Part shown: positions 42,461-48,986 of the stretch, in pieces
Numbering within the stretch: the stretch's first letter is position 1
Layout of the letters: every line of letters begins with the position of its first letter
Assembly: GCA_030524425.1 (NCBI GenBank)
Contig: JAUNGN010000019.1
Span: 1-48,986 of the forward strand
From: Clostridia bacterium
GTDB lineage: Bacteria; Bacillota; Clostridia; Lachnospirales; CAG-274
Length of the DNA stretch: 48,986 nucleotides
Direction of reading: 5' to 3'
The notes under the pieces: model-generated
The model's input: the letters and a program-made list of their open reading frames with translations, nothing else
Database searches by the model: none
Told to the model about the DNA's origin: nothing
Position numbers and translations under genes: made by a program

Positions 42461-43414
42461 ATGAAATATAAAATACTTAATATATTAAAAGAAAATGACA
42501 ATTATCTTTCCGGTGAGGAAATAGGTAATATACTTGGCATATCAAGGGCTGCTGTATGGAAAAATATAACAAGACTTAAAGAAATGGGGTATGAAATAGA
42601 TTCTGTCAGTAATAAGGGCTATAAGCTTTTTGATAATGCGGATGTATTAAATGAAAATGAAATAAACTATGATAATTTAATATACAAAGCTGAACTTGAC
42701 TCTACCAATGAAGAGTGTAAAAGACAGGCTAATGCGGGATGCTGTTCGGGTTTGTTTGTTGTGTGTGATCAACAGACTGCAGGAAAGGGCAGACTTGGCA
42801 GAAGCTGGGTGGCTGAAAAAAGTTCCGGACTTTATATGAGTATGCTTTTAAAACCTGATATTATGCCCGTTGAAGCACCTCAGATGACTCTTGTGGCAGG
42901 AATAGCCATAAGGAGAATTATTAACAGGCTTACAGGCCTTAATGTTGAGATAAAGTGGCCTAATGATATAATTATAAACGGAAAAAAGCTGGTGGGAATT
43001 TTGACTGAAATGAGTGCTGAAATGGAAAAGGTAAATTACATTGTTGTGGGTATAGGCATAAATGTAAATATGGCAGGTTTTGAAGGCGAGCTTAAGGAAA
43101 AAGCTGCCTCTTTGTATATTGAAACAGGAAGAAAATTTAAAAGAAGTGATATTATAAATGAGTTTTTATCCGAATTTAAGTTATGCTATGATGAATTTTG
43201 TAAAAATGGCTTTGAATCCTTTGTAAATGAATATAATGAATATTGTGCAAACGTTAATAAAGCTGTAAAAACTGTAGGAGGTAAGGAAGAAATATCGGGA
43301 ATTGCTAAGGGAGTTAATTCAAGGGGTGAACTGCTTATACTTAGCAATGATGAGCTTGTACCTGTTTTTGCAGGAGAAGTTTCGCTCAGACTTAGTGATG
43401 ATAGGTATATATAA
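42461..43414 (+). CDS. birA: bifunctional biotin ligase/biotin operon repressor
   Basis: A 317-residue protein. An N-terminal winged helix (1-62: YLSGEEIGNILGISRAAVWKNI) makes it the regulatory class. The ligase core has the biotinyl-AMP loop GKGRLGRSW (about 109-117), KWPNDIIINGKKLVGIL (about 166-182) and VVGIGINVNM. The C-terminal SH3-like domain ends LVPVFAGEVSLRLSD. It biotinylates carboxylases and decarboxylase carriers and may repress biotin genes, none of which are in the window. The next two genes follow closely. Confidence 0.94.
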   Translation: MKYKILNILKENDNYLSGEEIGNILGISRAAVWKNITRLKEMGYEIDSVSNKGYKLFDNADVLNENEINYDNLIYKAELDSTNEECKRQANAGCCSGLFVVCDQQTAGKGRLGRSWVAEKSSGLYMSMLLKPDIMPVEAPQMTLVAGIAIRRIINRLTGLNVEIKWPNDIIINGKKLVGILTEMSAEMEKVNYIVVGIGINVNMAGFEGELKEKAASLYIETGRKFKRSDIINEFLSEFKLCYDEFCKNGFESFVNEYNEYCANVNKAVKTVGGKEEISGIAKGVNSRGELLILSNDELVPVFAGEVSLRLSDDRYI

Positions 43415-43429
43415 ATAACGGAGGAAATT

Positions 43430-43762
43430 ATGGAAGAAAATAAAGATATTTTATGTTCTGCATCTTATTATAAGCATGGTTATTTTTTTAATGAAAAATT
43501 TAACAGACTGCCTGAGCAGATTAAAAGAGAATTAAGAGTTATAACAGTCTGCATGGCTGAAAGAATAAAGGGAATTGCTATCTTAGGTTTTTATAATGAT
43601 AGTGCTGATGTATACATTGAAGTAATGAATCAGCCTGATGATTATTTGTACGATGAAATTGGTGCAAAGCTTGAGGTAGGATATGTTGAAAGGGATAATG
43701 AGGAGCTTTTAAAATCCCTTTCTCTTTGGTATAAAACTTTTATAAAAGGTGAAGTAAAATGA
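43430..43762 (+). CDS. DUF6145-like small protein
   Basis: A 110-residue soluble protein. It begins with MEENKDILCSASYYKHGYFFN and contains an alternating hydrophobic centre (ITVCMAERIKGIAILGFYN, DVYIEVMNQPDD). I associate it with the DUF6145 family found between birA and dusB in Lachnospirales; this label is from memory and position and needs a profile search. No catalytic motif is evident. It overlaps dusB by 4 bp (ATGA), so translation is coupled. Confidence 0.6.
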   Translation: MEENKDILCSASYYKHGYFFNEKFNRLPEQIKRELRVITVCMAERIKGIAILGFYNDSADVYIEVMNQPDDYLYDEIGAKLEVGYVERDNEELLKSLSLWYKTFIKGEVK

Positions 43763-44739
43763 AGATAGGTAATGTTGAACTGGAAAACAATGTATTTCTG
43801 GCTCCCATGGCAGGTGTAACCGATAAGGTTTTCAGAACACTTTGTAAAGAAATGGGCTGTGGTCTTGTATACTCTGAGATGGTAAGTGCAAAGGGTATGA
43901 AGTACAACAATAAAAATACCACACAGCTTTTACAGGTTGACCCTTTTGAAAGGCCCTGTGCAGTACAGATTTTTGGTTCTGAGCCTGAAACTATGGCTGA
44001 TATGGCAAGACGTCTTAATGAATATGAGGACATAGCCATAATTGATATTAATATGGGGTGCCCCGCTCCTAAAATAGTTAAAAACGGTGAAGGCTCTGCA
44101 CTGTCATTAAAGCCTGACCTTGCTGCAAGAATAGTTGAAGCTGTTTCAAGGGCATCTGACAAGCCTGTTACAATTAAGTTCAGAAAGGGTTTTGATGATA
44201 ATCATATTAATGCAGTTGAAATGGGTAAAATTGCTGAAGAAAATGGTGCCGCTGCCGTAACAGTACATGGAAGAACAAGGGAGCAGTATTATGCAGGAAA
44301 GGCTGACTGGGATATTATTAAGGCAGTTAGGGAAGAGGTTAAAACCATTCCCGTAATTGGCAACGGCGATATTTTTACTCCCCAAGATGCCAAAAATATG
44401 CTGGATTATACGGATTGTGATGCCATAATGATTGGAAGAGGCTGTCAGGGGAATCCTTTTATTTTTAAAAGGATAATTCATTACATTGACACAGGTGAAA
44501 TACTTCCTGAGCCTGCATGGGAGGAAAGACTTGATATGGCAGAAAGGCACCTTGATATGCTTGTTGATTACAAGGGTGAGGTTATAGGCGTGAGAGAAAT
44601 GCGCAAAAATATAGGCTGGTATATTAAGGGACTTCCTCATTGTGCCGAAATGAGAGTCAAAATAAATGCTACAAGCGGCAGAGAAAATATGAGAAATGTT
44701 ATAAATGAAATGAGAGGTTTAATATCAGGCAAATGCTGA
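43759..44739 (+). CDS. dusB: tRNA-dihydrouridine synthase B
   Basis: A 326-residue FMN enzyme that reduces uridines in the tRNA D-loop. The TIM barrel has FLAPMAGVTDKVFRTLC (14-30), MVSAKGMKY, QIFGSEPETMA, NMGCPAPKIVKNGEGSAL (about 98-115) with the catalytic Cys, the HGRTREQYYAGKADW FMN-phosphate segment and GNGDIFTPQDA. The C-terminal helical tRNA-binding domain ends NVINEMRGLISGKC. It overlaps the preceding small gene by 4 bp and is followed by a terminator. Confidence 0.95.
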   Translation: MKIGNVELENNVFLAPMAGVTDKVFRTLCKEMGCGLVYSEMVSAKGMKYNNKNTTQLLQVDPFERPCAVQIFGSEPETMADMARRLNEYEDIAIIDINMGCPAPKIVKNGEGSALSLKPDLAARIVEAVSRASDKPVTIKFRKGFDDNHINAVEMGKIAEENGAAAVTVHGRTREQYYAGKADWDIIKAVREEVKTIPVIGNGDIFTPQDAKNMLDYTDCDAIMIGRGCQGNPFIFKRIIHYIDTGEILPEPAWEERLDMAERHLDMLVDYKGEVIGVREMRKNIGWYIKGLPHCAEMRVKINATSGRENMRNVINEMRGLISGKC

Positions 44740-44763
44740 TTTAATTGCTGAAAATGAGCATGG

Positions 44764-44800
44764 GGATAGCTATTAATATGTATTTAACAGCTATCCTTAT
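44764..44800 (+). terminator. terminator after dusB
   Basis: GGATAGCT (44764-44771) and AGCTATCC (44789-44796) form a stem followed by TTATTATT. Confidence 0.6.
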
Positions 44801-44853
44801 TATTATATCAATAAATTAATTATTTTTAAAATAATGTACAAGGGAAGGCTTTT

Positions 44854-45080
44854 ATGGACAATTTGGTTATGGCAAAGAGAATAAAGTTATATTGTAAAGA
44901 AAACAATGTAATGGTGAAAAAACTTCCGGAGGATGTAAAATTAAATAAAAACTTTTTATTTGATATAGAAATAAAGGTGTAAAGCCGTCAGTTGAAGCCG
45001 TTGAAAGCATTGCAGATTATTTAAACGTTTCAATAGATTATCTTGTGGGAAGAACGGGTAATACTGAAATAAATTTATAA
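44854..45080 (+). pseudogene. XRE-family regulator, frameshifted
   Basis: ATG 44854, with a GGGAAGG site, opens RIKLYCKENNVMVKKLPEDV and ends early at TAA 44980-44982 after FDIEIKV. In the frame shifted by -1, the sequence continues GVKPSVEAVESIADYLNVSI then DYLVGRTGNTEINL, to TAA 45078-45080. Joined as FDIENKGVKPS, this is a complete XRE helix-turn-helix of about 75 residues. Loss of one A in the GAAATAAA run near 44968-44975 explains it. It is either a true pseudogene or an assembly error in a short homopolymer. No target gene is apparent. Confidence 0.75.
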
Positions 45081-45114
45081 AAATAAATGTAAAGAAAAAG
45101 ATATACCATAAATT

Positions 45115-45142
45115 CAGGCTGCCGAAAAAAATTGGCAGCCTG
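45115..45142. terminator. strong hairpin between the XRE pseudogene and oadG-like gene
   Basis: CAGGCTGCC (45115-45123) pairs with GGCAGCCTG (45134-45142). It lies between two convergent reading frames and could end the oadBG transcript on the minus strand. No clear T run follows. Confidence 0.5.
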
Positions 45143-45173
45143 ATGGAATTTACATGCAGTTCCTATCCATATA

Positions 45174-45290
45174 CTAGCGGGTAATTTTTGTTAGAATATA
45201 TACGGTTAATGCTATTAATATCATTACCACAAATATACCTGCCATACCCTGCAGGAATATAGTTATTGCCTGAATTAAATTTTCATTCAT
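45174..45290 (-). CDS. short OadG-like single-span membrane protein
   Basis: A 38-residue reading frame beginning MNENLIQAITIFLQGMAGIF and ending LTKITR. It has one membrane helix (about 8-32) with an amphipathic start, the form of the gamma subunit (OadG) of sodium-pumping decarboxylases, although it is shorter than usual and lacks the long soluble tail. An AAGGAGG site overlaps the end of oadB at the correct spacing, so it is very likely translated. It would help assemble or stabilise the beta subunit. The assignment rests on position, size and topology. Confidence 0.7.
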   Translation of the reverse strand: MNENLIQAITIFLQGMAGIFVVMILIALTVYILTKITR

Positions 45291-45302
45291 AAAAAAACCT
45301 CC

Positions 45303-46430
45303 TTATATAAAGAAACCTAAAATTACACCGCCGGCAATTACAGAGGCTATCTGTCCTGAAACATTTGCACCTACAGCATGCATTAAAAGGTGATTTTGCT
45401 TATTTGCTTCAACTCCTAATTTTTCTACAACTCTTGCTGACATTGGAAAGGCAGAGATGCCTGCCGCACCTACCATAGGGTTAATTTTATTTTTTGAAAA
45501 AAGGTTTATAAGTTTTGCAAACAGTACTCCGCATATTGTATCAAATATAAATGCTGCCAATCCCAGTGCCATTATCATTATTGTTTCTATATTTACAAAA
45601 TGTTCAGCCTGCATAGAAAATGATATTGTTATACCAAGCAAAAGTGTTACAAGATTTACAAGCTCATTTTCTGCAGTCTTAACGAGAGAATTAAGAACTC
45701 CGCATTCCCTTAATAAATTACCAAACATAAGAAAGCCAACCAAAGCTACTGACGAAGGCGCAATAACACCTGCTATAAATGTAACGGCAATAGGAAATAT
45801 AATTTTTGTTGTTTTTGTTACATTGTCAGGTCTGTAGTCCATTTTGATTTCGCGTTCTTTTTTAGTGGTTACGGCTTTAATTGCCATTGGCTGTATTATA
45901 GGCACAAGAGCCATATATGAGTATGCGGCTACGGCAATAGCCCCTATATAATTGGATTTTAACACCTGAGAAACCAAAATAGATGTAGGTCCGTCAGCAG
46001 CACCAATTATACCTATAGAAGCAGCATCTTTAATATCAAAGCCTAAAAGAACTGCAATTATTATTGTGATAAATATACCTGCCTGAGCTGCAGCACCAAA
46101 CAAAAGCATTTTAGGATTTGAAAGCAGGGGTCCGAAGTCAATCATTGCACCTATACCAATGAATAGGAGCAAAGGAAATGCCTCTGATGCTTCAATACCG
46201 ACCTCAAACAGCCATTGTATAATGCCGTGAGTTGTTCCTATTCCCTCAGCTGTCTGATTAAGCACACCTGAAAGAGGGAGATTGACTAATATTGCACCAA
46301 AGCCCATTGGTAAAAGAAGGGCAGGCTCATACTGTTTTCGTATGGCTATGAAAATTAATAAACAGCCAACAGCATACATTATAACCTGCTGCCAGGTTAT
46401 TGATAAAATTCCGTCAAGTAAAAATTCCAT
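45303..46430 (-). CDS. oadB: sodium-translocating decarboxylase beta subunit
   Basis: A 375-residue membrane protein with about nine helices. It has the OadB/GcdB/MmdB marks GFGAILVNLPLSGV, LLLFIGIGAMIDFGPLLSNP (about 88-107), GAADGPTSILVSQVLKSNYIGAIAVAAYSYMALVPIIQP (about 145-182) with the sodium-site Asp, and GAAGISAFPMSARVVEKLG. This subunit couples decarboxylation of a biotin-bound carboxyl group to sodium export. Neither the carboxyltransferase alpha subunit nor a biotin carrier is next to it, so the substrate (oxaloacetate, methylmalonyl-CoA or glutaconyl-CoA) is unknown. A leader resembling a manganese riboswitch lies upstream. Confidence 0.9.
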   Translation of the reverse strand: MEFLLDGILSITWQQVIMYAVGCLLIFIAIRKQYEPALLLPMGFGAILVNLPLSGVLNQTAEGIGTTHGIIQWLFEVGIEASEAFPLLLFIGIGAMIDFGPLLSNPKMLLFGAAAQAGIFITIIIAVLLGFDIKDAASIGIIGAADGPTSILVSQVLKSNYIGAIAVAAYSYMALVPIIQPMAIKAVTTKKEREIKMDYRPDNVTKTTKIIFPIAVTFIAGVIAPSSVALVGFLMFGNLLRECGVLNSLVKTAENELVNLVTLLLGITISFSMQAEHFVNIETIMIMALGLAAFIFDTICGVLFAKLINLFSKNKINPMVGAAGISAFPMSARVVEKLGVEANKQNHLLMHAVGANVSGQIASVIAGGVILGFFI

Positions 46431-46458
46431 ATATTTTCCTCCTTATTATCCGGGGAAT

Positions 46459-46492
46459 AAAAAAGACCCATATCCCTCATGGGATATAGGTC
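46459..46492 (-). terminator. leader terminator before oadB
   Basis: On the minus strand GACCTATATCCC and GGGATATGGGTC form a 12-bp stem with an ATGAG loop, followed by TTTTTTATT. Its 5' arm overlaps the conserved 3' block of the riboswitch-like aptamer, as in a transcriptional switch. Confidence 0.85.
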
Positions 46493-46580
46493 TGGTCATT
46501 TAAAGTAAAACCAGAATGCCTCATGGCATCCACGCTTGTTGATTTTACTGCATAATAAATTATGCCGATTACTCCCCGTA
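46482..46580 (-). promoter_or_regulatory. yybP-ykoY-like riboswitch candidate upstream of oadB
   Basis: The minus strand reads ACGGGGAGTAATCGGC, a GCATAAT/ATTATGC stem, AGTAAAATCAACAAGCG, a GATGCC/GGCATT stem, TTTTACT and TGACCAGACCTA. GGGGAGTA, TCAACA and the GACCAGACC block, with two stacked helices between, match my recollection of the manganese-sensing yybP-ykoY class. An intrinsic terminator follows. The class call is from memory of conserved blocks and should be tested with a covariance model. Confidence 0.6.
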
Positions 46581-46696
46581 TATCTTTATAATTTTAATTT
46601 ATCATAAAATGGCAAAATTGTCAATTAATTATTTAATTTTTTAAAATGATTTTAGCGGTATTTATAACATAATTGTAAAATTTAAGTTGATTTTCA

Positions 46697-46725
46697 TTGA
46701 CTTTTTTTTGTTAATTTAGTATAAT
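46697..46725 (+). promoter_or_regulatory. promoter of greA-lysS
   Basis: TTGACT (46697-46702), a 17-bp spacer and a perfect TATAAT (46720-46725). Confidence 0.7.
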
Positions 46726-46778
46726 TGTTTAATTGATAGTAGCATGACTACGAGAATTTTTATAAGGAGCGATTTGAA

Positions 46779-47255
46779 ATGGCTGAGGAGAAGAAAATTA
46801 TTTTAACAAGTGCCGGCTTGGCAAGTTTAGAGGAAGAGTTGGAAAACCTTAAAGTCGTAAGACGTAAAGAGGTCGCAGCTAAAATAAAGGAAGCAAGAGC
46901 ACAGGGCGACTTATCAGAAAATGCTGAGTATGATGCTGCTAAGGAAGAGCAGGCAGAAATTGAGGCTAGAATTGCTACAATAGAGAAAATGTTCAGAAAC
47001 GTTGAGGTTATTGACGAGGATGAGCTTAATACAGGTAAGGTTAATCTTGGTAATAAAGTTACTGTGTATGATGAAGAATTCGAAGAGGAAATTACTTACA
47101 CTATAGTAGGTCCTGCCGAGGCAGACCCTGCCGGATTAAAGTTATCAAATGAGTCACCTTTAGGTATGGCGCTTATGGGTCACTCTGTAGGTGATGTTGT
47201 TGAAAATAATGCACCTGACGGCATTTTGAAGTTTAAGATATTAGAAATACAGTAA
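46779..47255 (+). CDS. greA: transcription elongation factor GreA
   Basis: A 158-residue factor that stimulates transcript cleavage in backtracked RNA polymerase. The N-terminal coiled coil (1-75) has [50 protein letters not shown], with the acidic DLSENAEYD tip that inserts into the secondary channel. The C-terminal FKBP-like domain ends [19 protein letters not shown] precedes the ATG. lysS begins 13 bp downstream, a pairing widespread in Firmicutes. Confidence 0.96.
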   Translation: MAEEKKIILTSAGLASLEEELENLKVVRRKEVAAKIKEARAQGDLSENAEYDAAKEEQAEIEARIATIEKMFRNVEVIDEDELNTGKVNLGNKVTVYDEEFEEEITYTIVGPAEADPAGLKLSNESPLGMALMGHSVGDVVENNAPDGILKFKILEIQ

Positions 47256-47268
47256 TAGGAGAATAGTT

Positions 47269-48780
47269 ATGGCAGACAATCAGAATAATAAGCCTTTAGA
47301 AGGCAGAATGCTTAATGAGTTATTAAAGGTAAGAAGAGAAAAGCTTATTAATCTTCAGGAAATGGGCAAAGATCCTTTTAAGATTGTAAAGGCTGACGTT
47401 ACAGAGCACAGTATGCAGATTAAGGACAATTTTGAAGAATTTGAGGGCAAGGCTGTTGCTGTGGGCGGCAGAATTGTCAGCAAGAGAGTTATGGGTAAGG
47501 CAAGTTTCTGTGATGTTCAGGACAGAGATGGTAAAATTCAGTGTTATGTAACAAGAGATGAATTAGGTGAAGACGAGTATAAGCTTTTCAAGAAAATGGA
47601 TATTGGTGATATTGTATCTGTTAAGGGTACTGTATTTAAGACTAAGATGGAGGAAATTTCTGTTCATGCTACAGAGGTTACCCTTCTTTCAAAGAGTTTA
47701 CAGGTATTGCCTGAAAAGTTCCATGGTTTAAAGGATCCTGATTTAAGATACAGACAGAGATATGTTGACTTAATTGTAAATCCTGAAACAAAGAAAAACT
47801 TTATCATAAGAAGTGCTGTAATAAGAACTGTAAGAAACTACCTTGACAATTTGGATTTCTTAGAGGTTGAAACGCCTATTTTACAGACTATACCGGGCGG
47901 TGCTACTGCAAGACCTTTCATTACTCATCACAACAGTCTTGATATTGATATGTATATGAGAATTGCTCTTGAGCTTCCGTTAAAGAGATTAATTGTAGGC
48001 GGTCTTGAGAGGGTATATGAAATTGGCCGTGTATTCAGAAATGAGGGTATGGATCCAAGTCATAATCCTGAATTTACTTTACTTGAGCTTTATCAGGCAT
48101 ATACTGATTACTATGGTATGATGGATATTACCGAAGGTATTATTAAGGAAGTTGCTGAAAAGGTTGCAGGTACAACAAAGATTGTATATCAGGGGGTTGA
48201 GCTTGATTTCGGCAAGCCCTTTGAAAGAATTACAATGGTTGATGCCGTAAAGAAGTACACAGGTGTTGACTTTGATGAAATTCATACTCTTGAAGAAGCA
48301 AGAGCCGCTGCCAAGGAACATAATGTTGAGTTTGAGGAAATACATGAAAAGGGTGATATTCTTAATCTTTTCTTTGAGGAATTTGTTGAGGATAAGTTAA
48401 TCCAGCCTACATTCCTTATGGATCACCCTGTTGAAATTTCTCCTTTGACAAAGAGAAAGCCTGATAAGCCTGATTATACAGAAAGATTTGAGCTCTTTAT
48501 CTGTGGTCACGAGTATGCTAATGCTTACAGTGAGCTGAATGACCCTATTGATCAGAGAGAAAGATTTAAGCGTCAGGATGAGCTCAGAGCTAATGGCGAT
48601 GAGGAAGCTAATATGATTGATGAGGACTTTATGCTTGCCCTTGAATATGGTATGGCTCCTACAGGAGGTATGGGTATGGGTATTGACAGACTTGTAATGT
48701 TATTTACTGATGCAAGTACTATAAGAGATATACTTCTATTCCCGACAATGAAGCCTATTAATACAGGCAGTGACGAATAA
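47269..48780 (+). CDS. lysS: lysyl-tRNA synthetase, class II
   Basis: A 503-residue class II synthetase. The anticodon-binding OB domain (about 55-165) includes [28 protein letters not shown]. The catalytic core has motif 1 ([30 protein letters not shown]), motif 2 ([30 protein letters not shown]) and motif 3 ([26 protein letters not shown]). Length and motifs are complete. It is co-transcribed with greA and ends at the terminator at 48874. Confidence 0.97.
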   Translation: MADNQNNKPLEGRMLNELLKVRREKLINLQEMGKDPFKIVKADVTEHSMQIKDNFEEFEGKAVAVGGRIVSKRVMGKASFCDVQDRDGKIQCYVTRDELGEDEYKLFKKMDIGDIVSVKGTVFKTKMEEISVHATEVTLLSKSLQVLPEKFHGLKDPDLRYRQRYVDLIVNPETKKNFIIRSAVIRTVRNYLDNLDFLEVETPILQTIPGGATARPFITHHNSLDIDMYMRIALELPLKRLIVGGLERVYEIGRVFRNEGMDPSHNPEFTLLELYQAYTDYYGMMDITEGIIKEVAEKVAGTTKIVYQGVELDFGKPFERITMVDAVKKYTGVDFDEIHTLEEARAAAKEHNVEFEEIHEKGDILNLFFEEFVEDKLIQPTFLMDHPVEISPLTKRKPDKPDYTERFELFICGHEYANAYSELNDPIDQRERFKRQDELRANGDEEANMIDEDFMLALEYGMAPTGGMGMGIDRLVMLFTDASTIRDILLFPTMKPINTGSDE

Positions 48781-48873
48781 GAGGTTTAAACATCTGAGCT
48801 TTATTATTTTTAATTTTCCAAAGATAATTATATAAGCGTATGAAAACCTATTTAATACTTATAGAATATTATA

Positions 48874-48906
48874 GAGAAGACTGTGAAAAACAGCCTTCTC
48901 TTTTTT
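48874..48906 (+). terminator. terminator after lysS
   Basis: GAGAAGACTGT (48874-48884) and ACAGCCTTCTC (48890-48900) form a stem with one mismatch, followed by six T. Confidence 0.85.
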
Positions 48907-48950
48907 ATACAAATACCCCCATATTTGTTTAAGAGGGCACTGAAAAAGCA

Positions 48951-48978
48951 TTGACTTTTTTGAATAAATAATTACAAT
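48951..48978 (+). promoter_or_regulatory. promoter reading out of the window
   Basis: TTGACT (48951-48956), a 16-bp spacer and TACAAT (48973-48978). The gene it serves lies beyond the window. Confidence 0.5.
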
Positions 48979-48986
48979 ATAAACAA

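Noticed and set aside
43740..44640. Two minus-strand frames opposite dusB
   Set aside because: Antisense shadows of a highly conserved enzyme.
46740..46778. T-box or lysine riboswitch before greA-lysS
   Set aside because: The leader after the TATAAT box is only about 50 nt and contains no T-box sequence or L-box core.
1..48986. tRNA or rRNA genes
   Set aside because: No cloverleaf with a GGTTCGAATCC-type T-arm or rRNA sequence was noticed on either strand; a tRNAscan run would be decisive.

Overview
This window is a chromosomal segment of a low-GC, Gram-positive anaerobe, most likely a clostridium of the order Lachnospirales. The basis is AT-rich codon use, AAGGAGG-type ribosome binding sites, consensus -35/-10 promoters with 17-bp spacers, an S-box riboswitch on metK, an rpsL-rpsG-fusA-tuf string, scpAB, a YlbF-mutS-mutL block and a birA-(DUF6145-like)-dusB ... 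greA-lysS block. No 16S gene is present, so genus is not claimed.

Layout. 1-2.2 kb is a decayed accessory zone: an XRE regulator, a frame-broken YD/RHS-type polymorphic toxin tail with a frame-broken membrane protein behind it (candidate immunity gene), and the 3' end of a dead ISL3-family transposase. 2.3-5.2 kb holds a VTT-domain membrane protein and two GT4 glycosyltransferases resembling a diacylglycerol glycolipid pathway. 5.3-15.6 kb is a housekeeping block: miaB, a DUF3006-like gene, ylbF-like, mutS, mutL, a site-2-protease-like gene without catalytic residues, scpA, scpB, then glyA behind an unusual tandemly duplicated hairpin array. 15.7-18.4 kb has a lipoprotein with a C-terminal zinc ribbon and lrgAB. 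18.5-20.1 kb is mgtE (minus strand) with a long leader that I do not recognise as an M-box. 20.1-26.9 kb is a cell-surface cluster: an L,D-transpeptidase and three exported proteins built from WG-type repeats, SLH domains and a DUF5050-like region.

27-31.9 kb has a PHP-family histidinol phosphatase, a Na/Pi cotransporter with PhoU-like tail, a maltose O-acetyltransferase whose C-terminus is encoded by a repeat element, and metK with a SAM-I riboswitch. 32-36.8 kb is the str operon (rpsL, rpsG, fusA) and tuf. 36.9-40.5 kb holds a GNAT acetyltransferase, a ferritin-like protein, a solitary ParB-like protein and a CPA2 antiporter. 40.5-44.7 kb has acpS-nnr (minus) divergent from birA-DUF6145-dusB (plus). 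44.8-46.6 kb has a frameshifted XRE gene and an oadB/oadG-like sodium pump pair behind a leader resembling the yybP-ykoY (manganese) riboswitch. greA and lysS close the window.

The most unusual signal is a dispersed family of mini-hairpin chains bounded by TAACTTATC/GATAAGTTA arms. One copy forms a 136-bp perfect tandem duplication in the glyA leader, one supplies the last codons and stop of the acetyltransferase gene, and one sits on the parB stop codon.
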